Of a stretch of DNA of 64,000 nucleotides, positions 34,850 through 43,129 are shown piece by piece. The notes under the pieces are model-generated. The model made no database searches and was not told the DNA's origin. It worked only from the letters and a program-made list of their open reading frames with translations. A program made the position numbers and the translations under genes. Source of the stretch: Acinetobacter calcoaceticus (GTDB lineage Bacteria; Pseudomonadota; Gammaproteobacteria; Pseudomonadales; Moraxellaceae); contig NZ_LS999521.1 of assembly GCF_900520355.1 (NCBI RefSeq), positions 3,720,001 to 3,784,000 of the forward strand, written 5' to 3'. The number at the start of each line of letters is the position of its first letter. The stretch's first letter is position 1.

Positions 34850-36640
34850 ATGAATACGGCAATACAAGCAGCTCTCGACCATGCAGTGCAAAATCTTCAA
34901 CAAGAAGGTGTGCTTCCTTCCGACTGGAATAATACAAGCAACTTAACGCGCACCAAAGACCGAAGCCATGGCGACTTTGCTTCTAATATTGCCATGATCG
35001 GCTCGAAAGCTGCTGGTATGAAACCACGTGATTTAGCTGAGAAAGTTCTAGCTGCATTACCAGAAGTAGCAGATATCAGTAAAGCTGAAATTGCAGGTCC
35101 TGGTTTTATTAACTTCTTTTTAAATGCAGATCAGCGCTTTGCTATTCTTGACCAGATTCAAGCACAAAAAGAAATTTTTGGTCGCAGTCAGGCAAACGCA
35201 GCGAAAAAGATCCAAGTCGAATTTGTTTCTGCGAACCCAACGTCTAGCCTACATGTAGGTCATGGCCGTGGTGCTGCATATGGTATGACTGTTGCCAAGT
35301 TACTTGAAGCAACAGGTGCTAAAGTTGACCGCGAATATTATGTGAATGATGCTGGTCGTCAAATGGATATTTTGGCGACTTCTACTTATTTGCGTTATTT
35401 AGAATTACTAGGTCAAAACCTTGTATTCCCTAAAAATGCTTATCAAGGCGATTACGTAAAAGAAATAGCACAGACTATTATTGATAAAGATGGCAACGCA
35501 TACCTTCGTGAAGTGGCTGATGTCTATAAAGATGTGCCAGAAGACGTACAATATGCAGAAGAACTAGATAGCGACGGCAATAAAGTCGTTTTATCTGGCG
35601 ACAAAGAAAAACATATTGATGGTCTTATTGCCAACTCACAACAATTACTAGGTGAAGGCTACCGCGTATTCCATCAAGCTGCTCTTCATGCCATTTTAGA
35701 TGATATTAAAGATGACCTTGCTGACTTTGGTGTAACGTTCAATCAATGGTTTAGTGAAGCCTCTCTTAGCGCAAAAATTGACGAAGCTTTAGAAACGCTT
35801 GATCAACGCGGTTTCCTTTATGAAAAAGATGGCAACATCTGGTTTAAATCGACTGAATTTGGCGATGAAAAAGACCGTGTTGTTAAACGTCGTAATGGTC
35901 AAACCACCTACTTTGCATCAGACATTGCTTACCACTTAAATAAATTACAACGTGGTTATACCGACCTGATTGATATTTGGGGCTCTGATCACCACGGCTA
36001 TATTTCTCGCGTAAAAGCGGCAATTGATGCGATGGGTTACGACTCTAAAAAATTGACTGTACTTTTGGTTCAGTTCGTAAGTTTATGGCGTGGCGGCGAG
36101 ATGGTTCAAATGTCATCTCGTTCAGGTCAGTTCGTGACTTTACGTGACTTACGCAAAGAAGTAGGTAATGACGCGGCTCGCTTCTACTACGTGATGCGTA
36201 AGAGTGAACAACACATTGATTTCGACCTTGACCTTGCTGTGTCACAAAGTAAAGACAATGCTGTGTACTACATTCAATATGCACATGCACGTATTTGCCG
36301 TATGTTAGAAAAAGCATTAAACACAGGCTTACAGTTCGATATAGATGCTGCACGTACACACGCTACTCGCCTATCTCTTGATGCTGAAACTGAGATTCTT
36401 GCTAAACTGGCAGCTTATCCAGATGCAGTGTTGCGTGCTGCAAATGCGTATGAACCACATCAGGTGGGTAACTACTTAAAAGAGTTAGCTGCTTTGTTCC
36501 ACGCTTGGTATAATGAACATAAAGTATTAAGCGATGATGCTGAGCTTACACAAGCACGTTTGTTACTTTCAATCAATGTACAACAAGTGTTGCGCAATGG
36601 TTTAGAATTGCTTGGCGTATCTGCACCAGAATCTATGTAA
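34850..36640 (+). CDS. argS: Arginyl-tRNA synthetase
   Basis: With the start at 34850 the protein has 596 residues and begins MNTAIQAALDHAVQNL, as expected. A longer frame from 34751 would begin inside the promoter. It is a class I enzyme. The HIGH-type motif is HVGHG, in SANPTSSLHVGHGRG; the KMSKS site is replaced by SSRSGQF, normal for ArgS. The C-terminal DALR anticodon-binding domain begins near YYIQYAHARI. It charges tRNA-Arg in the cytoplasm. The SPOR-domain gene follows, an order also seen in Pseudomonas. Confidence 0.97.
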   Translation: MNTAIQAALDHAVQNLQQEGVLPSDWNNTSNLTRTKDRSHGDFASNIAMIGSKAAGMKPRDLAEKVLAALPEVADISKAEIAGPGFINFFLNADQRFAILDQIQAQKEIFGRSQANAAKKIQVEFVSANPTSSLHVGHGRGAAYGMTVAKLLEATGAKVDREYYVNDAGRQMDILATSTYLRYLELLGQNLVFPKNAYQGDYVKEIAQTIIDKDGNAYLREVADVYKDVPEDVQYAEELDSDGNKVVLSGDKEKHIDGLIANSQQLLGEGYRVFHQAALHAILDDIKDDLADFGVTFNQWFSEASLSAKIDEALETLDQRGFLYEKDGNIWFKSTEFGDEKDRVVKRRNGQTTYFASDIAYHLNKLQRGYTDLIDIWGSDHHGYISRVKAAIDAMGYDSKKLTVLLVQFVSLWRGGEMVQMSSRSGQFVTLRDLRKEVGNDAARFYYVMRKSEQHIDFDLDLAVSQSKDNAVYYIQYAHARICRMLEKALNTGLQFDIDAARTHATRLSLDAETEILAKLAAYPDAVLRAANAYEPHQVGNYLKELAALFHAWYNEHKVLSDDAELTQARLLLSINVQQVLRNGLELLGVSAPESM

Positions 36641-36648
36641 AAATTATA

Positions 36649-36678
36649 TTGCATGACAGTAAAATAAAGGTCATGCAA
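36649..36678. repeat. Small hairpin downstream of argS
   Basis: A 9-bp perfect inverted repeat (TTGCATGAC and GTCATGCAA) has a 12-base loop just after the argS stop. It lacks a T run and may protect the mRNA 3' end. Confidence 0.4.
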
Positions 36679-36689
36679 CATATAGTAAG

Positions 36690-36735
36690 CAGTGGTTTGT
36701 AGAGTTAAAATAGCTTATACAAGCCACTGTTTTTA
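36690..36735 (+). terminator. argS terminator
   Basis: The arms CAGTGG-T-TTGTA and TACAA-G-CCACTG with a 16-base loop are followed by TTTTTA on the plus strand, between argS and the SPOR gene. Confidence 0.6.
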
Positions 36736-36796
36736 GCATCGTAATACGAGAATCAAACTCGAATTAAAACAATCAAAATACAGAGGAATAATCCAC

Positions 36797-37411
36797 GTGT
36801 TTGGCAAAACGCAACGCGGTGTATCTGAAAGACCTAACAAGCCTAAAAAGCCCCTAATTCCCAAATGGTTAGGGACACTTGTCGCTATTTTAGCGGTCTT
36901 ATGTATCGCTGTAATGCTTATGCTTTGGAAACCTTGGCAACCTGTTCCTGCAAAAAATCAGATTACCTCTGAGCATTATCAAGAAGAAGATACAAATAAA
37001 GACTATCGTTTCTACGATCTATTACCCCAACAGCAAGTCACGCCTATTCCGGAACAAGCGATTCCTGAAAGCAAAAACCAAGGCACAGCCATGATTGTTG
37101 AGGCACCAAGCGCAGCTCAACCAGCGGCTTCAGAAAGTGCAGGAATTGATACCAATCAATCAGCCACAACTCCTCAGCAACCTACTTATATTTTACAAGT
37201 TCGCAGCTATAATGACCCAGATCAGGCTGATGCTCGTCGTGCAGAAATCATTTTAAATGGCTTATCTGCCGATGTAGTTAAGAGTACTGAAAATGGGCAA
37301 ATATGGTACCGTGTTATTTCAGGGCCTTATGACTCCCAAGATGCTGCTTTAGCTGCTCAACAGACCTTACAACATAGCGGCATTGACTCTATCGTGATCA
37401 AACGCAAGTAA
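36797..37411 (+). CDS. ftsN: FtsN-like SPOR-domain protein
   Basis: The 204-residue protein starts with GTG, supported by GAGGAA seven bases upstream. It has a short basic cytoplasmic tail (about 1-23), one membrane helix (about 25-46) and a Gln/Pro/Ala-rich periplasmic linker. A SPOR domain follows at about 130-204 (TYILQVRSYNDPDQADARRA to SGPYDSQDAALAAQQTLQ). SPOR domains bind denuded glycan strands at the septum. The argS neighbourhood matches FtsN-type genes of pseudomonads. It is shorter than E. coli FtsN. Septal localisation is inferred. Confidence 0.82.
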   Translation: MFGKTQRGVSERPNKPKKPLIPKWLGTLVAILAVLCIAVMLMLWKPWQPVPAKNQITSEHYQEEDTNKDYRFYDLLPQQQVTPIPEQAIPESKNQGTAMIVEAPSAAQPAASESAGIDTNQSATTPQQPTYILQVRSYNDPDQADARRAEIILNGLSADVVKSTENGQIWYRVISGPYDSQDAALAAQQTLQHSGIDSIVIKRK

Positions 37412-37420
37412 ACTACAAAT

Positions 37421-37450
37421 AAAAAGGAACAAATAATTGTTCCTTTTCTT
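37421..37450. terminator. Bidirectional terminator between ftsN and GST genes
   Basis: AAAAGGAACAA pairs with TTGTTCCTTTT around a 4-base loop. It has A and T runs on the two sides, between converging genes. The hairpin reaches the stop codon region of the GST gene. Confidence 0.8.
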
Positions 37451-38119
37451 TTAAATATCAGCACAATTCCTTTCATTAGAACCCATTCCCTTCTGTTTCG
37501 CTTTCTGAAACGCGGGTCTTTGCTGAATACGATGTAAAAAAGCCTGAATATTAGGGTATTTTCCTTGCAAGCGTGATTGCAAAGCTTCTAAAGGGAAACT
37601 CATTTGAATATCAGCAAATGAAAAGTCACCTGCGAAATATTCATGCTCTGCCAAATAGTTTTCTAAAAAACTAATATGATCTTTCATACGTGGGCGAACA
37701 AAATTTGCCTTCACCCCTTCCGTGATTTTTTTTGCTACTGGCTGAATTAACCATGGCACATGCTTATTTACACTATTCATGACCAAAGTCATGACTAAGA
37801 GTGGCATGAGTGAGCCTTCGGCATAGTGCATCCAATAAATATACTGCTGTAAATTTTGAGCTTGCGTAGGTTTGAATTGTTGCTTCTGATCATAACGTTG
37901 CTGTAAATATTCCAAGATTACAGCTGACTCTGCGATGACTTGATCATCATCTGTCAAAATTGGAGCTTTACCTAAAGGATGAATACATTTCAATGTTTCT
38001 GGAGCGGAATAGTTAGGTAGGCGCTGATAATAATGAATATCATAATATAAGCCTAATTCTTCTAAAGCCCATAAAATTCGAAACGATCGCGAACATTCCA
38101 GGTGGTGTAAACTAATCAT
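37451..38119 (-). CDS. Glutathione S-transferase family protein
   Basis: I place the start at 38119 (222 residues, beginning MISLHHLECSRSFRILWALE). The longer frame to 38245 crosses the upstream terminator. The N-terminal thioredoxin-like domain has the active-site region near CSRSFRI, LGKAPILTDDD and the glutathione-binding ESAVILEYL (about 65-73). The C-terminal helical domain contains FSFADIQMSFPLEAL. It acts in the cytoplasm, probably in detoxification; the substrate is unknown. It lies downstream of osmC but is separated from it by a terminator. Confidence 0.9.
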   Translation of the reverse strand: MISLHHLECSRSFRILWALEELGLYYDIHYYQRLPNYSAPETLKCIHPLGKAPILTDDDQVIAESAVILEYLQQRYDQKQQFKPTQAQNLQQYIYWMHYAEGSLMPLLVMTLVMNSVNKHVPWLIQPVAKKITEGVKANFVRPRMKDHISFLENYLAEHEYFAGDFSFADIQMSFPLEALQSRLQGKYPNIQAFLHRIQQRPAFQKAKQKGMGSNERNCADI

Positions 38120-38151
38120 GTTATTGCCTGCTTTTATTTTTCTTTTTACAT

Positions 38152-38180
38152 AAAAAACAGCATGTGAACATGCTGTTTTA
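38152..38180 (-). terminator. Terminator of the pirin-osmC operon
   Basis: AAAACAGCATG pairs perfectly with CATGCTGTTTT around a TGAA loop, followed on the minus strand by a T run. It lies 52 bases downstream of the osmC stop and upstream of the GST start. Confidence 0.8.
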
Positions 38181-38231
38181 TTCCATTTGCGGGATGGATA
38201 TAAAATCATCCACTCCCACAAAATAACATTT

Positions 38232-38639
38232 TTAAATTGTAACAAGCACAGTATGAATGTCTAAACTACGTAACAAAGTTTTAGTGACCGGAGTTTTACT
38301 GCATACCACTAAGATTTTTTGCTGAAGTTCTTCATCTGGTAAATCTTTAAAAACAATACGACGTTCTATATGTTCTTCATGCTCTCTATTGGTATGAAAA
38401 TCAATTTCAACCAAGAACTCACCAAAATCATAACCTTTATGCTTCGCATACATTCTTAAAGTAATGAGCGTACAAGCGGCTAAACTTCCAGTAAGCAAAT
38501 CATAAGGCGCTGGGCCTTGATCTTGCCCTTCAAGCTTTTCAGGCTCATCACAAAAATATTGATGACGCCCACTGGTAATCTCACCCTTCCATTGCTCAGC
38601 AAGGGGCTTCGCTTTACTGTTTGCGATTACTGCTGTCAT
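38232..38639 (-). CDS. OsmC-family protein
   Basis: This 135-residue protein of the OsmC/Ohr fold belongs to a family of thiol peroxidases acting on organic hydroperoxides. The first conserved block reads GPAPYDLLTGSLAACTLITLRMYA and contains the first cysteine (about residue 56). The second reads KILVVCSKTPVTKTL with the second cysteine (about 112). Its start overlaps the pirin stop by 4 bases, so the two are translationally coupled. Both are often linked to oxidative or electrophile stress. Confidence 0.9.
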   Translation of the reverse strand: MTAVIANSKAKPLAEQWKGEITSGRHQYFCDEPEKLEGQDQGPAPYDLLTGSLAACTLITLRMYAKHKGYDFGEFLVEIDFHTNREHEEHIERRIVFKDLPDEELQQKILVVCSKTPVTKTLLRSLDIHTVLVTI

Positions 38640-39583
38640 TTTGATGCTCTCATTTGACCTGGAAGAACAGGAGCTTCTAAACGAGCACCAACATAATCTG
38701 GAATTTCACCAAAACGCGCATCGTGATTAACCCATTGCTCACGGGCTTCTTTTAAATCATCCATGGTACGTGCAACAAAATTCCACCAGAGCAAGATTGG
38801 CGTTTCAAAAGGTTCACCCCCAATTAAGAGAACGCGATTACCTTTTTTTACTTCTATTTCAATTTCGTTTAGACCAGTATCTAATACAACCATATTGTCA
38901 GCAGTTAACTCATGGCCATTCACATGAGCCATACCCTCAAGGGCCATAAAACCATATTCATAATTAGGATTTAATGGAATACGTGTTTTAGTATCTTGGG
39001 CAGCAATTAAGTCAACACCAACTAAAGGCGTATGTACCACTACTGGAGATGTAGTTGCCAAATATTCACCCACAAGAACAGTAAATTCCAGACCATCCTT
39101 TTCAACAATAGGCAGCTCAGGGTAATGTTCAAATTTCGGATCCATATTGCGCTTATGATCTGGCAAAGCAATCCAAAGCTGAGCAGCATGCATCTGAGTT
39201 TCGATATCCGGTGCAACTTCTGTATGCGAAATGCCGCCACCTGCCGTCATCAAATTAACTTGTTTAGGACGAATAAGCTGTTTTGAACCCAAACTATCGG
39301 TATGCATCATGGTTCCTTCAATCATCCAAGTGAAGGTTTGCAAACCAATATGAGGATGAGGGCCAACATCTAGCCCATTTCCCGCTGGAAAAGTGACTGG
39401 ACCCGCATGATCTAAGAAACACCATGCACCGATCATTCGTTTTTGTCGGCTAGGTAAAGCCCGCTTAATGACTGTCCCCTGTCCAATTTCAGCAGAGCGA
39501 ATTGGAAATTCCTGAAGAAACTGATTGGCAAATTTTTCGCAATCCTTTGAATCAGAAATATCGTAATCATTATTATTGCTCAT
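38636..39583 (-). CDS. Pirin-family protein
   Basis: The 315-residue cytoplasmic protein has two cupin domains. The N-terminal metal site is in GPHPHIGLQTFTWMIEGTMMHTDSLG, here given as HPHIG and MMHTDS (about 76-100), together with GGGISHTE. The C-terminal cupin has lost most metal ligands, as usual. Pirins bind iron, and some (E. coli YhhW) act as quercetinase-like dioxygenases; the role here is unknown. It is first in an operon with osmC. Confidence 0.9.
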   Translation of the reverse strand: MSNNNDYDISDSKDCEKFANQFLQEFPIRSAEIGQGTVIKRALPSRQKRMIGAWCFLDHAGPVTFPAGNGLDVGPHPHIGLQTFTWMIEGTMMHTDSLGSKQLIRPKQVNLMTAGGGISHTEVAPDIETQMHAAQLWIALPDHKRNMDPKFEHYPELPIVEKDGLEFTVLVGEYLATTSPVVVHTPLVGVDLIAAQDTKTRIPLNPNYEYGFMALEGMAHVNGHELTADNMVVLDTGLNEIEIEVKKGNRVLLIGGEPFETPILLWWNFVARTMDDLKEAREQWVNHDARFGEIPDYVGARLEAPVLPGQMRASK

Positions 39584-39741
39584 GATATTACTCTCTTTTA
39601 CCTATGCTTTTGCAATGAGTTGTTGTACTGATCTTAACAATACACTCATTATTCAATATAGTCTTTTAGTAATACACAGGGTGTTATGGATGAGACAATA
39701 ATTTTTTAATTATAGAAAAATCAAGGTGACATGAAAAATGC

Positions 39742-40047
39742 TCAAGCAGATTGATCTTTAGCAAGCTGCTTTAGGTTCTTCATGAATTGCCCAAATTGCG
39801 GTAAAAATTCTTGAAATAACGGATGTTCCCGATTTTCCAACATAACTTCACTAAAAAGTTTTAACCCGACTCCAAAAGATTTTGTAGTCTCATCATCAAA
39901 AAAATCTGCTTTTTTTAACCGCTCAACAATTTCAAAGATATCGTCATGATTCCCCGCATAAAACTCAAGACGTTCGGTATATGTAGAAGCTTCTCCCTTT
40001 GCATTCTTTAAATGTTGCACAGTGACATAATATTGATGTTGTTTCAT
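39742..40047 (-). CDS. DUF3861-family protein
   Basis: I place the start at 40047 (101 residues, MKQHQYYVTVQHLKNAKGE). The pattern HHDDIFEIVERL-like (here NHDDIFEIVERLKKADFF) followed by FGVGLKLFSEVMLENREHPLF is that of DUF3861. This is a small acidic cytoplasmic family of unknown function. It is the third gene of an operon after a PadR-type regulator and a Fur-like regulator, with a 22-base gap. The context suggests a role linked to metal or redox sensing, but nothing in the sequence shows a reaction. Confidence 0.75.
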   Translation of the reverse strand: MKQHQYYVTVQHLKNAKGEASTYTERLEFYAGNHDDIFEIVERLKKADFFDDETTKSFGVGLKLFSEVMLENREHPLFQEFLPQFGQFMKNLKQLAKDQSA

Positions 40048-40069
40048 ATATAAATTCTCTATTAAAAAT

Positions 40070-40459
40070 TTAATGACTTTTGATGATTTCAACCTGCATA
40101 AGATTGACTTCAAACTGGCTAAATACGGTTTTTAAAGAAGCTAAAAATTGCTCCTGTTTAGCCTCCGTTAAATCTGCACAGCGAATTTGCAATAATTGAC
40201 TACTCTCAACTGCCGGTAAGTTAAATTTAGCTTCATCTCGTTGTGGCTGACGATTTGAAATTAAACCAGCTCCCACTAAGTCACTTACTACTCGATAGAC
40301 TGTAGCTAAACTTAACTTCTGTTTTTGTGCATATAGCTTTTGATAAATTTGTTTAACAGTTAGATCTTCTGCTTGCTGTTGAATTAAAGACAAAACAGCA
40401 AGTCTTGGATGAGTGACTTTTAGGCCCGTTTCTTTGATTTTATGCTCTAGCTCTAACAT
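40070..40459 (-). CDS. Fur-like regulator lacking standard metal ligands
   Basis: With the start at 40459 it has 129 residues, shorter than Fur. The N-terminal winged helix is Fur-type: GLKVTHPRLAVLSLIQQQ, then LTVKQIYQKLYAQKQKLSLATVYRVVSDLVGAGLIS. The C-terminal part lacks the HHDHxxC and CxxC motifs of Fur, Zur and PerR. Only one cysteine (RCADLTE) and a terminal His are visible. It may not bind metal in the usual way, or may act by pairing with another Fur protein. It is 13 bases after the YqjI-like gene and probably co-transcribed. The exact start is uncertain (a frame extends to 40519). Confidence 0.8.
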   Translation of the reverse strand: MLELEHKIKETGLKVTHPRLAVLSLIQQQAEDLTVKQIYQKLYAQKQKLSLATVYRVVSDLVGAGLISNRQPQRDEAKFNLPAVESSQLLQIRCADLTEAKQEQFLASLKTVFSQFEVNLMQVEIIKSH

Positions 40460-40472
40460 TTCTATTTCCAAC

Positions 40473-41000
40473 TTATAGCCGCCCAATCGCAACCGCAGCT
40501 TGATCAATTTTTTCAGCAATTTGATAAATCTGCTCTTGCTGTAAACTCACCGAATTCAACTTCAAACGTAAGGCTGTTTTTAGATTTTCCATCGCACGGT
40601 GAATTTCAATTAGTTCATCATTACTGTGAATTTCACGTCTAAGTCGTAATTTTTCTAATAGCTCGGTCAACTTGTCTTGTTGTTCGGTTAAGTAAGCTTT
40701 ACCAAATTCTGTGATTTGATATTGCTTACGTTCTACGTCTAACAAAGTAATGAAATTCATTTCTTCCAGACTGGTTAAAGTTGGGTAAATAGTACCTGCA
40801 CTTGGTGTATAGCCGTCGCCCACGAAATCACTTATTTCTTTAATAATTTCATAGCCATGCTTTGGACTTTGCTGAATAAGATGAAGTACTAAAAGTTTCA
40901 TTCTGCCCGCTTCAAAAAGTCTCCCACGGCGCCCTGAACGGTGATGGCCACCATGATGTTCGTGGTGTTCTGCATGATGATGTTCTGATTGTTTTTTCAT
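40473..41000 (-). CDS. yqjI: PadR-family regulator with His-rich N-terminus, YqjI-like
   Basis: This 175-residue regulator opens with a strongly His-rich tail (HHHAEHHEHHGGHH within the first 21 residues). A PadR winged helix follows (about 27-105, with HGYEIIKEISDFVGDGYTPS, GTIYPTLTSLEEMN) and then a helical dimer domain. The architecture matches E. coli YqjI, a repressor released from DNA by nickel or iron. No ferric reductase gene is adjacent here. It is the first gene of the operon with the Fur-like and DUF3861 genes. The palindrome at 41036-41047 lies 36 bases upstream and is a candidate autoregulatory site. Confidence 0.85.
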   Translation of the reverse strand: MKKQSEHHHAEHHEHHGGHHRSGRRGRLFEAGRMKLLVLHLIQQSPKHGYEIIKEISDFVGDGYTPSAGTIYPTLTSLEEMNFITLLDVERKQYQITEFGKAYLTEQQDKLTELLEKLRLRREIHSNDELIEIHRAMENLKTALRLKLNSVSLQQEQIYQIAEKIDQAAVAIGRL

Positions 41001-41035
41001 CTTTAAAAACTCAAAATGATCAATTTACAGTTACT

Positions 41036-41047
41036 AAGATATATCTT
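41036..41047. promoter_or_regulatory. Candidate YqjI/PadR operator
   Basis: AAGATATATCTT is a perfect 12-base palindrome upstream of the YqjI-like gene. Related TATATCTT and AAGAATATCTT elements follow within 45 bases (about 41049-41087), so the region holds a small cluster of similar sites. Confidence 0.5.
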
Positions 41048-41138
41048 AATATATCTTTTATCAAGTATAAGTAATAAGAATATCTTTATCATTTTGATAA
41101 TTATTCAAATTAATTTTAAATTCTAAAACTTAAGTAAT

Positions 41139-41165
41139 AAAAAAGGACGCTAATGCGTCCTTTTC
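41139..41165 (-). terminator. guaA terminator
   Basis: AAAAGGACGC pairs with GCGTCCTTTT around a 4-base loop, followed on the minus strand by a T run, 22 bases downstream of guaA. Confidence 0.85.
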
Positions 41166-41187
41166 TTTACCAACAAGCAGAGGAAAA

Positions 41188-42756
41188 TTATTCCCACTCG
41201 ATCGTTGCTGGTGGTTTAGATGACACGTCGTATACAACACGTGATACATCTTTAATTTCATTCATAATACGCGTTGAAATTTTATCAACCAATTCGTATG
41301 GTAAATGTGCAAAACGAGCTGTCATAAAGTCAACTGTTTCAACTGCACGAAGTGCGATCACCCACGCATAACGACGGCCATCACCGACTACACCAACTGA
41401 CTTAACAGGTTGGAACACAGCAAATGCTTGAGCTGTTTTGTCATACCAACCGCTGTCGCGTAGCTCTTGCATAAAGATGTCATCAGCAAGACGAAGAATA
41501 TCTGCATATTCTTTTTTCACTTCACCCAAAATACGAACACCTAAACCTGGACCCGGGAACGGATGACGGTAAATCATGCTGTGTGGCAAGCCAAGTGTTG
41601 TACCTAATCTACGTACTTCATCTTTAAACAAGTCACGTAAAGGCTCAACCAATTCAAATTCTAAATCTTCTGGTAAGCCGCCCACGTTGTGGTGAGATTT
41701 AATAACGTGTGCTTTGCCTTGTTTGCTTGCAGCAGATTCGATCACATCTGGGTAAATCGTACCTTGTGCCAAGAATTTCACGCCATCAAGTTTACGTGCT
41801 TCTTCAGCAAAAACTTCAATAAACTCACGACCAATGATTTTACGTTTTTTCTCTGGATCAACTTCACCAGCCAATGCAGTTAAGAAACGTTCTTCAGCAT
41901 CTGCACGAATTACACGGATACCCATGTTTTCAGCAAACATTTGCATTACTTGGTCGCCTTCGTTTAAACGAAGCAAACCGTTATCAACAAATACGCATGT
42001 TAACTGGTCGCCAATTGCTTTGTGTAAAAGCGCAGCAACTACAGATGAGTCAACACCACCAGAAAGACCTAAAAGAACTTTTTCATCACCAATTTGTTTA
42101 CGTAGCTGTTCCACACGCAAATCAATGATGTGTTCAGGTGTCCAAAGGCCACCACATCCACAAATTTTATGAACAAAATTTGCAAGTAATTCTTCACCTT
42201 TTGCCGTGTGCGTTACTTCTGGGTGGAATTGCACACCATAGAAACGGCGTGTTTCGTCACTTACAGCAGCAACAGGACAACTTGGTGTGCTTGCAGTAAT
42301 ACTAAAACCTTCTGGAATCTGGCTCACTTTGTCGCCATGGCTCATCCAGACATGAAGTTGGCCTTCACGATCTTGTAAGTTGCCAATCAGTTGGTCTCGT
42401 TTAACGATATCAACTTCGGCATAACCAAACTCATGTACAGTACCCGGCTCAACTTTACCGCCTAACTGTTCAGACATGGTTTGCAAACCATAGCAAATAC
42501 CCAATACTGGAACACCCAACTCAAACACCACTTGCGGTGCACGTGGGCTGCCTTCTTCATGCACACTCTCAGGTCCACCTGACAAAATAATGCCATTTGG
42601 CTTAAAAGCGCGAACGTCTTCTTCAGACATATCAAAAGCATACATTTCAGAGTAAACACCGGCTTCACGTACACGACGTGCAATGAGCTGGCTATATTGA
42701 GAGCCGAAATCCAGAATCAGGATACGATCTTCAGTAATTTGAGTATTGGTAGTCAT
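41188..42756 (-). CDS. guaA: GMP synthase (glutamine-hydrolysing)
   Basis: The 522-residue enzyme converts XMP to GMP using glutamine and ATP. The N-terminal class I glutaminase has the catalytic C88 in GICYGLQTM and the HPE dyad in FHPEVTHT. The central ATP pyrophosphatase has the PP-loop [10 protein letters not shown]. The C-terminal dimerisation domain ends in PPATIEWE, the usual terminus. It lies in the cytoplasm and is transcribed alone. Confidence 0.98.
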   Translation of the reverse strand: MTTNTQITEDRILILDFGSQYSQLIARRVREAGVYSEMYAFDMSEEDVRAFKPNGIILSGGPESVHEEGSPRAPQVVFELGVPVLGICYGLQTMSEQLGGKVEPGTVHEFGYAEVDIVKRDQLIGNLQDREGQLHVWMSHGDKVSQIPEGFSITASTPSCPVAAVSDETRRFYGVQFHPEVTHTAKGEELLANFVHKICGCGGLWTPEHIIDLRVEQLRKQIGDEKVLLGLSGGVDSSVVAALLHKAIGDQLTCVFVDNGLLRLNEGDQVMQMFAENMGIRVIRADAEERFLTALAGEVDPEKKRKIIGREFIEVFAEEARKLDGVKFLAQGTIYPDVIESAASKQGKAHVIKSHHNVGGLPEDLEFELVEPLRDLFKDEVRRLGTTLGLPHSMIYRHPFPGPGLGVRILGEVKKEYADILRLADDIFMQELRDSGWYDKTAQAFAVFQPVKSVGVVGDGRRYAWVIALRAVETVDFMTARFAHLPYELVDKISTRIMNEIKDVSRVVYDVSSKPPATIEWE

Positions 42757-43129
42757 GACAAACCACTAAATGGCAAAAGAATTAAGCGCGCCATTTTAAC
42801 ATTTTTCACGCTTCGGCGCACCGCAAATCATCATATATCTTATTTTTTTCATTTCTAAACCATTTCTATACTTAAATTCTTTGATATAAATCAATATTTA
42901 CTTATATTTATCAACCATCTGTATTAATCTTAAAAACTTCACACGTATTGATAAATTCATCACATTCTATGCAACATCACCATGAATTTGATGATAAGAT
43001 TACCCGATAAAACAGGCATTACCATGGAAAGGTAAATACCATAAGCGATATTTGTCTGTGCTTAAACAATTATCCATTTTTATGGCTTGTTGCCCCCTAT
43101 CAAAATCAATAGAAATCCAAGGAACAACA
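42757..43129. other. Intergenic region between guaA and the DUF445 gene
   Basis: This AT-rich divergent promoter region of about 370 bases holds no gene I can support. A TAAAAT-like -10 for guaA lies near 42793 on the minus strand, without a convincing -35 box. No purine riboswitch-like structure was recognised. Confidence 0.6.

Noticed and set aside
42757..43129. Purine riboswitch upstream of guaA
   Set aside because: No conserved three-way junction was recognised; guaA riboswitches are mainly a Firmicutes feature.
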